A stretch of 64,000 nt of DNA, from positions 111,034 through 175,033 of the forward strand of contig JAKSZP010018524.1 in assembly GCA_022478985.1 (NCBI GenBank). The letters are read 5' to 3'. The stretch comes from Massospora cicadina. Lineage: Eukaryota > Entomophthoromycota > Entomophthoromycetes > Entomophthorales > Entomophthoraceae. A program made the position numbers and the translations under genes. A model generated the notes under the pieces. It saw only the letters and a list, made by a program, of their open reading frames with translations. It had not been told where the DNA came from and ran no database searches. Shown here piece by piece: positions 33,822 to 44,988 of this stretch. Positions within the stretch are counted from its first letter, which is position 1. Each line of letters starts with the position of its first letter.

Positions 33822-33834
33822 CACAGATCATTCT

Positions 33835-33840
33835 AATAAA
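33835..33840 (+). terminator. Polyadenylation signal candidate in the E5 LTR
   Basis: AATAAA followed by 'gtttagg'; also present in the right LTR near 39608. It lies shortly after the predicted transcript start, so R would be short. Confidence 0.45.
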
Positions 33841-34239
33841 GTTTAGGATTTTGGGCACATTTTATGTATTTTGGTTCTTTCCATAAAAATATAACTCTGC
33901 AAAGTTCTGCAATGGCTGGAGTCCGTTTTTCGCTCTGGTTTGCTCCTACTGTTGTACCTGAGTCTTCCACTTACTCCGCCACCTATTCCGCTGGCTCCAC
34001 CTCCTCCTCTTTTGCCTATTTGCCCTAGATTTTTCGCCACCCTTCCCAGCTCCCAGGGCCTCATGTCCCTGATGATTGTGGCCAGTTTGGCGTGCATTTT
34101 GTTTCATATAACTATTTGGAAACACAATACTGACTGTTTAGGACGTCTCTTCATTTTATTGGGTCACTTGCCTTGTTGTGTCACCTTTGGCCTGTGTCTT
34201 TCCCTCCAGTGACCTCCTGCGCTCCAGTTTCCCTAACAT

Positions 34240-34253
34240 TATCTGAGAAAAGC
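34240..34253 (+). other. Self-primer binding site of E5
   Basis: TATCTGAGAAAAGC, one base after the 5' LTR, complementary over all 14 bases to 33808-33821. No TGG beginning is present, as would be expected for a tRNA primer. Confidence 0.7.
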
Positions 34254-35660
34254 TTAGATTTTTTGTGAGTTTCTTCTGATGTTGGGTGGCTAGAGTTAGC
34301 CCAATCCTCTCAGAGTTGTCACCCGTTGAAGCGGTCCACTGGGATGGTACTTTTGTATCCATTCTGGCCTTGGTTGTTACCTTCCTCAAAGGGTGTGCTG
34401 AGGTTGTTGCACAGCTCCCATCACTCATGACGCTCATAAAGTGTGCAGTACCTGCCATTACCGGTCTCACTCTCCACTTTTCACGGGATTCCAAATTTAA
34501 AATGAGATCTTCAACGTGTTGTCCAGCCTTAGGGCCCGCCTGGAGTCTCAAAGCAAGGACTTAGCCGACGTCCTCCTCCTCCAGCTGCTGCTCCGCTGAA
34601 TTTCAGAGGGAGCTTATCAATGGTTACTCTCCAAAGGTGAGAATAATAGATTCCTCCTGGAATCTCTCCCAGCGTTGGAAACTTTGTCAAGCCCTGTGAG
34701 TATCCCCCTGCTACCTTTAGGAACTATAACTCCTTTGTACACTTGTCCCAAGGAGACCTCACTACAGCTCAATACTTGCGCCTGTTTCAAGAGCGAACAT
34801 CAAGTTTGGATTCTCTTGAACAGTTGAAAATGACCCTTTTCTGAAAGTCCCTAGATATTACTGGTGCTTCCCTTGGCATATGGGATACCCACCCCCTCCT
34901 TATGTGGAACATGCTCCATCCTTGCATCCCTGTTGTATATCAGCCTCTGTGCCACCAAGCCTAATTGTACCGCTGAACTCCAGATCCTAGAACTTGATGA
35001 CTCCATCACTATGGGGTGCCAACATTTTTCCGATCCAGTGGTAACATATCCAGCTGAGACACTGGCAGTTATGGACACTTCCAACCTGATTATAGAAGGC
35101 ACTACTTCTGTAATCTCTCAGTATCGCTTGGAACCAGCAGTGAGCTCGTTGAAAGGTGAGACTGAAACCTCCGTCATAGGTGGGGGTCCCCTCACCACTG
35201 ACCCTGCACTGCCGCGCTCCACGGAGTACCCCCTCACTTTTATCCTCAAAGTAGAGGGGGTTAGTAAGTCTAACCCATTTGATTCAGAGCATTCAATTCC
35301 TTCAGGGTATTGACCTGCCGTTGCCATTTTAGAACCTATGCCCTCTGCACAACCTGTCATCCCAGTTGGCCCAGTTGAACAACTCTTTTCTATCACTCCA
35401 GAGTCACCTCTTGTGGCGGACTCCATCCAGAAACGAGTAGATATCCATGAGATGATGATCGAAGTAGAGATAGCCATGGCTGACACCACCAAAAGCTTGG
35501 TTGTCCTGTCTAATGTAGTCTCATGTGATAAAGACCTTCCTCCCACCGAACATAGATCATTAAGCTACCCCACACCATTTAAGTCCCTTGGACAACTTTA
35601 TGGCAATGTGAAGTCATATGGAAAAAACTTTTTTAGGGACTCCACATTATAAGCCGCCCT
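34254..35660 (+). pseudogene. Gag region of E5
   Basis: Coherent pieces in changing frames: 'IFNVLSSLRARLESQSKDLA' (about 34510-34570, coiled-coil like), 'LSQGDLTTAQYLRLFQERTS' followed by 'SLDSLEQLKMTLF' (34744-34842, typical capsid wording) and a further open stretch at 35338-35652. No CCHC knuckle was found. Stops and shifts break it at least four times. Confidence 0.6.
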
Positions 35661-35725
35661 CTGGGCTTGAAGCCATCCTGTCATCCCTTGGCTCTGAGGT
35701 AAATAAACCCTCCTCTGCTTAATTC

Positions 35726-36180
35726 TTGTTCATGACTACCTTTTCTTCTTCAGGGAAGAGCTTTCAAGCACTCACTTTAGTGGACACTGGTGCAACCAAA
35801 AACTTCATTCGCCAAGAGTTGGCAGAGGCTCTGGAGCTACCCCTGGGAGTTGGTCAGTTTGTGAAGGGTGGTACATCTCAAACCATTCCAAGTTACCGTG
35901 TGTTAACGTCTGTCCCTTTCATTTCAGGTGATGGTTACTTTGTTGAGAGCTTCTCCTCGATAATAAAACTCCTATACCCTGTTATTTTAGGGGTTGGCTG
36001 GTGACGCCGATTTGACATTGCCACTAACCTCCTAGACTCTACCATACATGCACAATTTCCTGGTGGAGTCACGGTTACCATCCCTTGCTTAGATGAGAGC
36101 GCCACGGTGCTTCCCAGAAGGTGGGGACCCTTTCCTAAGGTGGGCCTGGCCTCATTCATCCTACTGATTCTCTGACCCAA
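35726..36180 (+). pseudogene. Aspartic protease of E5
   Basis: 'ALTLVDTGATKNFIRQELAE' has the DTGA catalytic core about 21 residues into the open frame. 'KLLYPVILGVGW' closes the domain, and after a TGA (36002) '(RR)FDIATNLLDSTI' continues. It is nearly the same protein as in E0. Confidence 0.88.
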
Positions 36181-36239
36181 CACTTACTCTGTCAGAATGC
36201 ATCCGTGGATATGTTGATCTGTTTTATCTCACAAAGGCC

Positions 36240-37100
36240 TGCCAACTCCCCAAGCACACCAAGTTTGACTTTGAGTTTAAGTTGATCGTGGATCTTGTCA
36301 AGATATCCTCCCCAATTTACCCCTTGTCCCTGAGGGAGAAGGCTGCCTTGGATGCTTGGGTAGATTACATGCTCTCTAAGGGTCAAATCTTTAAAAAATT
36401 CTCACCTGTGTGCTCCCCCCTCCCGTTTGTAGAGAAGTCTGATGGCTCACTTCGTCCCTGCGTTGATTATGGCAATCTGAACAACTTAACAGTGCCTGAC
36501 CCCCATCCTCTCCCTTTGGAGCAACAGATTGCCCGCTACGTGGAGAAGGCTAGGGTGTTCAGTAAGCTTGACTGTCTCAACGCTATCAACCAGATCCGCA
36601 TTTGAGAAGTCCAGGAGTGGTTGACCGCTTTTTGCACTCGGAAAGGTATCTACCAGTTCAGGGTTATGCCGTTTGGTTTGAAGAACGCTCCCGCCTGCTT
36701 TCAGAGGCTCATTGATGCTGTCTTGGGAGACCTTGGGTACATGCGCGATTGCATACATGGACGACATACTGGTTTTTTCCCCAGATGCAGAATCTCATGC
36801 CCACCATCTTGTGTCTGTCATGGAGAGACTTTCACAGGCAAACCTTACATTTAAGGCTAGCAAGTGTGAGTTCTTCCAAACCAAAGTCTAGTTCTTAAGA
36901 AACATTATCTTCTCCCATGGTCATATGATCGCCCCAGATAAGGAAGCAGCTATCCGTGATTGGGTTACCCTCATCTCTCACAGAGTTACGCAGCTTCCTT
37001 GGGACATGTAACTTCCTCAAGAAGTTCACCCCCAGCTCTGAAAAGTTGCCGCCCCTCTCTACACCGCTTCAGTGAAGAAGATTTTTAGCTGGACTAATTA
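36240..37100 (+). pseudogene. Reverse transcriptase of E5
   Basis: 'AALDAWVDYMLSKGQIF', 'FVEKSDGSLRPCVDYGNLNN' and 'VFSKLDCLNAINQIRI' are open to the TGA at 36603. '[20 protein letters not shown]' with '[11 protein letters not shown]' follows. A one-base shift near 36745 leads to the intact catalytic YMDD at 36754-36765 ('[20 protein letters not shown]') and '[11 protein letters not shown]'. Catalytic residues survive although the frame does not. Confidence 0.92.
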
Positions 37101-37104
37101 ATGC

Positions 37105-37580
37105 AACGCTGCATTCCACGCTGTCAAGTCCATACTATTGTCCATCCCGGTGTTGGTACATGCAGACCCTAGCCGCCCCTTCATTGTCACCACTGATGCT
37201 TCCAACTTTGCGGTAGGAGCTGCTCTGCTACAAGAGGGGGAGGATGAAGTGGAACGTTTTGTTGCTTACTTTTCTAAGAAAATGACCCTTGCGCAGCTCA
37301 ACTATGCAATATATGATAAGGAACTCCTTGCAGTTGTTGAGGCAGTACAAAACTGGTGCCACCATCTGCATGGGTCTAAGTGGCCATTTACTGTCCATAC
37401 TGACCACAAGGAATTGATGTACTACTGCGCCCCCCAGAAGCTATCCCCTCACCAGTCCCGGTAGTTAAAATCCTGTCAGTGTTTGACTTCAAATATGACT
37501 TCATTTAAGGGCACCCACAACATGTTACCTGATGATCTATCCCAGAACCCTGCCCTAGCACCTGACCCAGCACTAGTTGA
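37105..37580 (+). pseudogene. RNase H of E5
   Basis: The open frame 37138-37464 reads 'FIVTTDASNFAVGAALLQEG', 'FVAYFSKKMTLAQLNYAIYD', 'KELLAVVEAVQNWCHHL' and 'FTVHTDHKELMYY', all with the expected acidic residues. It ends at a TAG (37462) where Trp is expected. The tail '(N)MLPDDLSQNP' (37520-37560) equals the AD.LSR end. Confidence 0.9.
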
Positions 37581-37734
37581 TGCCCACAATACCCATGTGT
37601 TGATTAATCCGGAACAGGTGAAGGAAAGCCCATTGTCCAACCCCCCCAATCTGCTTACAATGGAACCTTTGGAAGGTGACACTGACACCCCTTCCAGTAC
37701 TAGGTTGTCCCAACCTCAGTCAGCTGACTATGAT

Positions 37735-38541
37735 AAGATTAAGCAGGCCTGCCATAGAAATGGCGAATCCCTGGACAAAGGCTACCAGTTGATGGATGGT
37801 GTCATCCTCCATCAGGGCAAGCGGTGGGTACCTCCTGGACCCCTGCGTGAGGAAGTGATCCATGAAGCTCATGACCCTTTAACTGCTGGCCACCCTGGAA
37901 AGGACAAGACGCTTGATTTAGTCCGTCGCTCCTAAAGTTGGAAAGGTATTGCTAATGTTATGGCAAAATTCACAAAGTCCTGCTTGACATGCGACTGGTC
38001 AAAGCCAAGCCGCCTGAAGAGTGCTGGATTGCTTGTTCCCCTCCAAGCTGCTGAGGGCCCTTGGACATCAGTGTCTGTCTATTTTATTGTGGAACTTCCC
38101 TTGTACCAGGGTTATGATTCAGTAATGGTTGTGGTGGACCGTTTCACAAAGATGGCCCACTTCATCTCCTGCAACACCACCATTACTTCGGTTGAGATAG
38201 CCCGCCTCTTTCTTAGATCATATCTTTTGCTTACACGGTCTTCCCAAGGAGAAATCAGTGATTGGGGCCCACTTTTCACTGCTCAGTTTTGGAAAGCCCT
38301 GCTTTCCATCCTCAGCATCCGCCCCTGCTGCTCCACAGCCTTCCACCGCCAGTCAGATGGACAGACGGAGAGGGTGAACCAAGGTTTGAAGCAATTCTTG
38401 CGTAGTTATTCCAATGCTGAACAGAAAAATTGGTCCTCTCACCTCCCATTGGCGCAATTTGATTATATTAATCTCACCCATGCCTCTACAGGAACTTCCC
38501 CTTCTTTGAAAATTATGGTTACAACCCCAGTTTCAACCTAA
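37735..38541 (+). pseudogene. Integrase of E5, first catalytic Asp changed
   Basis: Zinc-binding part: 'HEAHDPLTAGHPGKDKTLDL', a TAA (37933), then 'FTKSCLTCDWSK' (H..H...C..C). In the core the first catalytic Asp is Tyr ('SVYFIVELP', TAT at 38080-38082). The second is kept ('SDWGPLFTAQFW') and the Glu is kept ('QSDGQTERVNQG'). 'LAQFDYINLTHASTGTSP' ends the core before a TAA. A single G-to-T change explains the loss of the first Asp. Confidence 0.9.
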
Positions 38542-38550
38542 GTTCGCAGA

Positions 38551-39303
38551 TTGAGTCCATTATTGTCACTGCCAATGAGCGCTAAAGAGCTCAGGGACAT
38601 ACATCAGGCAGTGAGGGACCATCTCGTTGATGCTGTGAGGATCAAAAAAGCATATGCTGATCAAAAGCGCCATGAAGGACCTGAGTATAAGCCTGGTAAC
38701 TTGGTCATGGTCAACGCCAAGAATCTCCACCTGAAGCAACCCTGCCACAAGTTAGGTACCAAGCGTGTTGGACCCTTCAAGATCCTCAAGAAAGTTGGCC
38801 CATCATCTTACCAGGTTAACTTACCCCCCTCAATCAATGTGTTCAACACCTTACCTGAATGCCTCCTGACCCCCTTTAAAGGTCCCATGCCACCTCTCCC
38901 AGATCCTGTGATAGTGGATGGTGAACCCCAATATGAGATTGATGCCATTCTTGCTTCTCGCCTATCCTGGCGCCGCCTGCGATACTTGGTGTCTTGGAAA
39001 GGATATGATGAGACAGAGAACAGCTGGGTATCTTATCAGGACATGACCAATGCTCAGGACCTAATTCATGACTTCCACTATAGATTCCCAAATGCCGCAG
39101 GACCTGCCACCCAAGCCTCTTTAGCTGCCATAAAGTTACCCAATCCCCACAAGAGCTTTTCCTTGGCCAATGTCCCCTCAGGTGATTTAAACCCCGTCCA
39201 AGAGCGGAGGGTGATGTCACAGCTAGTGACATATTTCCTGGAATTAGTCGCCCTTATAAAGCCAAATCCAACAAGCCCTTGGGACAGAGACCAGAACCCT
39301 TAA
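38551..39303 (+). CDS. GPY/F module and chromodomain of E5 integrase
   Basis: An uninterrupted 250-codon frame that is the C-terminal part of the integrase, separated from the core only by a stop. In order: 'VRDHLVDAVRIKKAYADQKR', 'YKPGNLVMVNAKN', 'RVGPFKILKKVGPSSYQVNL' (GPY/F), then the chromodomain from about residue 130: 'YEIDAILASRL', 'RYLVSWKGYDETENSWVSYQ' and 'LIHDFHYRFP'. The aromatic cage positions (Y, W, Y/W) are present. The frame runs through the polypurine tract into the 3' LTR and ends at 39301-39303. Confidence 0.88.
   Translation: MSPLLSLPMSAKELRDIHQAVRDHLVDAVRIKKAYADQKRHEGPEYKPGNLVMVNAKNLHLKQPCHKLGTKRVGPFKILKKVGPSSYQVNLPPSINVFNTLPECLLTPFKGPMPPLPDPVIVDGEPQYEIDAILASRLSWRRLRYLVSWKGYDETENSWVSYQDMTNAQDLIHDFHYRFPNAAGPATQASLAAIKLPNPHKSFSLANVPSGDLNPVQERRVMSQLVTYFLELVALIKPNPTSPWDRDQNP
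39201..39214 (+). other. Polypurine tract of E5
   Basis: 'agagcggagggtga' directly before the 3' LTR start TGTCACAG; it overlaps the end of the integrase frame, as is common in chromoviruses. Confidence 0.8.
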
Positions 39304-40012
39304 GGGTCACCAATGACCTATCTAAGGTCAATGACAAAAATGGGTTTTGGCTTTGTCAGCCAGGGCTGAGGAAAACGGCTTAAATGAGGCAAAAAGCAAG
39401 GCGGGAATCGAACTCAAGACCCAAAAAATCACAAGATATGAGGTTTTGAAATCTAGCCAAATTCAAAAAAATTGATTTTGTTGAAAAATGACAAATTTGT
39501 AGCTCATATCAGATTCCAATAACCACTGGAATCTTCGTAAAGCAACCCCTATAAATTTAGTCCCAAGATGAGAAAGGCTTTGCTTTTCTCAGATACACAG
39601 ATTATTCTAATAAAGTTTAGGATTTTGGGCACATTTTATGTATTTTGGTTCTTTCCATAAAAATATAACTCTGCAAAGTTCTGCAATGGCTGAAGTCCGT
39701 TTTCCGCTCTGGTTTGCTCCTACTGTTGTACCTGAGTCCTCCACCTACTCCGCCACCTATTCCGCCAGCTCCTCCTCCTCCTCTTTTTCCTATTTGCCCT
39801 AGATTTTTCGCCACCCTTTTCAGCTCCCAGGGACTCATGTCCCTGATGATTGTGGCCAGTTTGGTGTGCGTTTTGTTCCACAGATCTATTTGAAAACACA
39901 ATACTGACCGTTTAGGATGTCTCTTCGTTTATTGGGTTACTTGGCCTTGTTGTGTCACCTTTGGCCTGTGTCTTTCCCTCCAGTGACCTCCTGCGCTCCA
40001 GTTTCCCTGACA
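39215..40012 (+). repeat. 3' LTR of E5
   Basis: TGTCACAGCTAG...TTTCCCTGACA with intact TG...CA ends; pairs with 33438-34238. Followed by ATAAC (40013-40017). Confidence 0.95.
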
Positions 40013-40017
40013 ATAAC

Positions 40018-41900
40018 ATTTTTGTAAAATTATAACGAGATCTTAGTGATTGTAGCATCTAGCGTTATTAGCACTATGTTGCTAAGTTACAGGAAAGCAT
40101 GTAAGACATTCATCCAACAGAAAAAATCATAAAACTCTTACTCTTAAGTAGTTCTATAGTACCAACATGGTATACTCAATCCCCATTATTGGAGTTTAAC
40201 CATATTATGCTTTTTAATGTGTTCTGATACTAGTGGATTGATTGGGCTGATCACTAAATATAATTTACTGGTTTTAATGGTTATAGCTTCTGAGGGATGG
40301 AGCTCTAAGTTAATCATAAAGTTGTTTTAATAATTAAGACTTTATGATTCTACCAGGGATGATAACCAATAGATTACCAGCTTAAGGCAGGATCGCCTAG
40401 TCTGGAAAAAGAGTCAAAGAAAGTTACAACCAATGACATGCCAAGCATAGGTCAATGAGTGAAAAAATATTCCCTGGCAACAATTGCCAACTAGTCTACA
40501 AGGAGTGCACTAGGGTGCCAAAATATATATGTGTATAAGATTATTTCCCAAATAAAGCTATCTTATTTTGGTATACTAGCTTATATTAGTAAAATTGGTT
40601 TTTAGTCGATTTAGGATGGAAAACCCTAGATATTATAGTGAGCAACGATCAAGTTTTAACTGAATCATTATTGGCTCAGATTCATGTTCCCTTTCATCAA
40701 ACAGGAAATTGTATTAAGCTAAGGCATACTCTTGAAAACTTTGCAGTAACCACTAATCAACACCAGTAAAGATAGTTATGTTCCTGGTATACTCCCATAC
40801 GACTTTTTTATAAAATGACCTTTTTTCTACTATCAAAAACAATAAATAAGAACAAACTATAAGTTGAGGGTAATACTTATGTTCATTTGAAACACTTAAT
40901 TGAGTTTTTTATACCTCAGAGGAGAAAGTTGGAAGTGATAGCAATAATGGTATGTATCCTATTTCAAGTAATTTGATAAAAAGATAAATTAATTATTTAA
41001 ATGTAGGTTAAACTGAGCAAGTATATCTATTTTAACACTCTCTTTATGACTTTGACTAGCGCTCTTAAAATTCTTAATTCTTTCTGAGAATCTATGTTAC
41101 CCTGCTTATGGCTCACTTAGATGCTTTGTGTTGTCCATTTGTGTGTTTATTTGATGGCACTAATATCCTCTGAATGTACAATGGAATGTCCATTAGTACT
41201 CGTGGTAATATTGCCCTTTTTATATTTTTAGACGTCCAATCAAGTTAAATATTTGCATAGATGATACATTGTCTTTAATTGGTCAACTGAAAGTTTTTGA
41301 TACTCTGTTAACTTTTCACCTTATCAGTTTTTGCAGATTAAACCGCCGTTGACTGGATTGCTTAGGCTACTATCATTTTTGGGGAACTAGTTTAAATTGG
41401 GTGTATTGACACCCCTAGTTTTCTTAGGTCATTGTAAAGGCTGGTTGGTCCTCAAGCTGGCTTTCTTTCCTAGCTAAGAAATTTCTAGTAGAATTTATGG
41501 TGGTTATCATAGCATCACTCCTTTTAGATGAGATCTTGATAAGATTCAAAGGTGTCTCACATGTACTTAAGTGAAGGTACCCTAGTAGTATTGTCTTAGA
41601 TGATATATTCAGTGCCGCTTTGTGCAGGGAATCTTAATGACCCCGACCACATAAAACTCAACTTGCCTGGTGAAAACCTCATAAATAATAAATTAAGACT
41701 AGATCTCCTCTTAAGAACAATGGTCTTAGTGTTCATTAATTACTGTCCTTCTTCTGCCCCATAAATGTACACTTCATATCATTTTGTCCAGCTTTGATCT
41801 GAATCCTGACCATCTTGTCAGCTAAATCTTGCTAGTAACTCCTGGAGGTAAGTTTTTCATGTTGGCATTGATTATTGAGTCCAACAGGGAAGATACAGCG
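40018..41900. other. AT-rich region without recognisable genes
   Basis: Continuation of 30144-33432 across the E5 insertion. No supported frames or repeats were seen. Its right end passes without a visible border into the set A pol remnant. Confidence 0.5.
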
Positions 41901-43900
41901 GCTTCTTGTCCATTCTTGGCAAAATGGGTACATCTTTATTGCATGGTGGTAACTCAGTTAGTATGAAATCAAAAAATGCATAAAAGTGTTCCAGCGAGGC
42001 ATAATTAATGGCCAAATTCTTTAGATTTCTGGAAAGGTTCTATTAACTCTTCTACACTCTTTTTGGTGGATGGAGTGTATAGTTTGTAAACTTTTGTCAG
42101 GCCCCTTCAGGTCCATAATATACTCCACAACGGCTGAGAAAAGTTTCTTTAACTTTATCATAACTATACTTGGGGCACCCAGGCCTTGTAATTACTTTAG
42201 TATAGCAGGACTTACCTATGGCCATGGAGGTGCAGGCTCTAACTGCAACAGTTTCATCCCACTTAATAAGGTGGTCAATTGCAATTACAATTAACTGACT
42301 TCGACTATCTTATGGTAGGGGTCCCAGACCATCAATTGACACTTCTGAAAGGGCTGTTGGTGGTATTTGAGCAAAAGAGAATCTTTTCAAAGGTCAGAAA
42401 CTGGCACAAGATACAAGACTCAAGTGGTTGACTAATTTGTCAACCATAAGCTTCCAGTATTCTCGTCCTTTCATGTAAACATGTGTTTTTGAATATCATG
42501 GCTTACTAATTATATGTATCACGAACTATTTGGGACTAATAACTAAGAGGTGTGTAAGGAACCCATTTTTCCTTCAAAAGCTTCTGTGGTTGACCACTCA
42601 GTATATGGGTATCCTTGTAGAAAATCTTTAATACTAGGCAAACCTTTTCAGTTTCATACATCCTATTCACCTCATGTTTCCCATTAGGCTCATAGAGGCG
42701 GTCAACATCATGGTCACAAAATAAAAAATTGTCAATTTTAATATTCTATCAGCGTTAAAGTTCTTGTGTCCCACTCATTTTATTATAATGGAGTTGTATA
42801 CTTGTAGTTAAACAGCCCACTGTGCTAAGCGTCCATCAAGATTCTTTGTATCTTTTAGCCAATAAAAATAGGCTTGATCCGTGGTAAACCTATTTTGATT
42901 CATAAGCATAAGATTAAAAATGTTTGACAGCCCTGATCACCACTAAATTTATGCTTTCAGTCATAGTGTTTTTGCGTTCATACCTAAAAGATTATATACT
43001 TATACTCAAAGGATATAAAAATCTATTTTCATCCTAATGATCCAATATGGCTCTCATTAAAATATCACTGTATTTTTATATATACTAAGTCTTTTTTTTA
43101 GTACTAGATGGTCCCAACCCAAGTATACTAAGTCTTTTTCTTGCTGGTATATGCTAAGATAAAGCTTTAATAAGACATCACATGAAAATTTAAAAGATAA
43201 TTTTGCTTTTTACCTATTGGGGTTGATATCTCTTTATAAAAATAGATAAATGGGTGGTAATGTTTTCAAAGTGTGGTACATATTGGAAGTACTACCCCCT
43301 ATACCCAATAAGACATTCACAAATCTCATAAATTTTTGGTGATATTCTAGTAATGACTTCTACTTTCTTATTCTTAAGAGACTTTCTTTTCACTAAAAAT
43401 GACGTCTAAGAATCTCTAGTTGTTTCAAAAAGGAGCACTTGCTAGGATTCAACATAAAATTATTATTGGAGGTGTGTAAAAATTCATGGAGGAGTTTAGG
43501 ATGCTTGAAGAACATTCTACTGAAGACTGTAATATTGTTCAGTAATAAGACACAGAGAGCTTCAAGTCACCAATTATCCCATCTATGACTCTGAAAAATA
43601 ATTGGGAGGTTGCATAGCCTTGAGGCATTCATGAAGGCTTAAAGATTACTTGCTACTATCAATACGCTTTCAAAAAATCTGCAGATGACAGCTCAATTTT
43701 CCAGTATATGAAGATAAGTCTTTGGAAGAAATATGTTGTATCCATTTAGCTTCTGACCAAGGAAAAAGCCAAATATAACTTTTTGGGCGCTTAGAGCAGT
43801 AAGGATGGAAGTCATGAGCTGTCTTTGTAATGGCTTGGCTGATCAGAATGTCTGGAGAGAGTTGATGGCGTAGCACTTTAACTTCTTCAGGGTCCAGTTT
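41900..43900 (-). pseudogene. Set A: strongly decayed Gypsy pol (integrase, RNase H, RT)
   Basis: Integrase near 42110-42480 reads 'YWKLMVDKLVNH', 'SIDGLGPLP', 'QLIVIAIDHLIKWDETVAV' and 'ITRPGCPK', the pattern of E1, E3 and E6. RT near 43380-43620 gives 'MPQGYATSQLFFRVIDGII' with 'GDLKLS' and, after a shift, 'LNPSKCSFLKQL'. RNase H should lie between but is barely readable. All pieces are on the minus strand in the proper order, so one old element is likely. LTRs were not found. Confidence 0.7.
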
Positions 43901-44278
43901 GTAAGTACTATCTTAGGATATGATACTAATTATTGCAACTATGCAAAGAAGTAAGAATAAATATAAATTCACTAGTAAATGTATACTTTGTCTTTATTTG
44001 TTGGAGCCTTCAGTATTTATGGCAGCTAGGTGTCCTGTGACAGATAGGCCGTTCAAGTCCTCTTCGTTCAGGATCTTCACTTCTCATACAGTACATGGGT
44101 CAAGTTACGGCCACTTCCTTTAAATAGCTTTGGAATTTTTATCCTTCCATCGTGTAAGGACGTCTGGATGGCAACTTCTGGGGTCAAGATGGAGTCTCAT
44201 CTGGTTGAAACTCCCAAATTTACTTTATCTTTGCTCATTTTAAGGGAAGAGGCTCATTTGGCTAAAATCCATTTGATT

Positions 44279-44686
44279 CTAATAAAGTCTTGGTCCAAGA
44301 GGAGGATAATCAAAAAGTTTATTGCCCTGATCCCGAGATAATTCAGACTGTTCTTTAATATAAAATCCAACATTGCCACCCTCAAGATCCTGGCGGAGGG
44401 AGACATAAGGGCACAAAAACATAGCATATATGCGGTTAACAACTATGCCTTGAAAGAGACCTGCAATGGAGTATTTAAAGACAGTCTTATACAGTACACA
44501 ATAGGTTTCTGACCATGAGGTGTCCAACTTATTAGAACTCACATCAGGAAAATGGTGGTAAATTAGCTCAAGGTCCCAAGTATTGAACAATGGATGAGTT
44601 GGATGTTTAGCGTTGGGGTTCATAGTCGCTTGGTGGCGGTCAGGACAATCTCTTGGTGGCAAGTACTTGTAGCCTAATGATTTCAT
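44279..44686 (-). pseudogene. Unclassified 135-codon frame
   Basis: An open minus-strand frame, long for this region, with mixed composition: 'KYLPPRDCPDRHQATMNPNA', 'DLELIYHHFPDVSSNKLD' and 'RIYAMFLCPYVSLRQDLEGG'. It lies between the pol remnants of set A and set B. Weak resemblance to the opposite-strand frame of E6 (FP..xxN(K/Q)(L/I).T and a Q.L(D/E) segment) is not enough to assign it. No known domain seen. Confidence 0.35.
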
Positions 44687-44988
44687 TGGCTAGAGCCTTC
44701 ATAATCATCTCAGCTATATCAGGAGAGGCGGAGTCCACTAAAAATTGCATGCTACTTGCCATTCAAGTTTCCCTACTGTAGAAAGCCTGAAATGGGGCTA
44801 TTTTATCACTCTGTTATCTGATTTAATGGAAAGTAAGGCGGATGGCAGGTATTGATTCCATTTCATGGGTTCTGTGGCAGACATCTTGCGGAGAATATAA
44901 ATCAAGTGCCATTTGCACGCTCCATGGCACCATTAGTAAAAAGGGTTATAAGATGCATTGAAGTGCTTGTTAGTATTAAATGTTGTAG

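Larger units (their letters stand above)
33438..34238 (+). repeat. 5' LTR of E5
   Basis: Starts TTTCACAGCTAG (the right copy TGTCACAGCTAG shows that the TG mutated) and ends ...TTTCCCTAACA. Similar to 39215-40012 along its whole length with scattered substitutions and small indels. Confidence 0.93.
33438..40012 (+). mobile_element. E5: near-complete chromovirus with self-priming signature
   Basis: The best preserved element: 801- and 798-bp LTRs of high similarity, perfect ATAAC duplication, gag region, protease, RT, RNase H, integrase, intact-looking chromodomain and polypurine tract, 6575 bp in all. No tRNA-type TGG primer site follows the 5' LTR. Instead 34240-34253 is the exact reverse complement of 33808-33821 in the LTR, the arrangement of Tf1/sushi self-priming. 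Stops and frameshifts (before YMDD, in RT, RNase H and integrase) and an altered integrase Asp show that it is inactive, but it is younger than its neighbours. Confidence 0.93.

Noticed and set aside
34156..34551. A 131-codon minus-strand frame in E5
   Set aside because: It is antisense to the gag leader, overlaps the LTR end and self-primer site, and has no support from other copies in the window.
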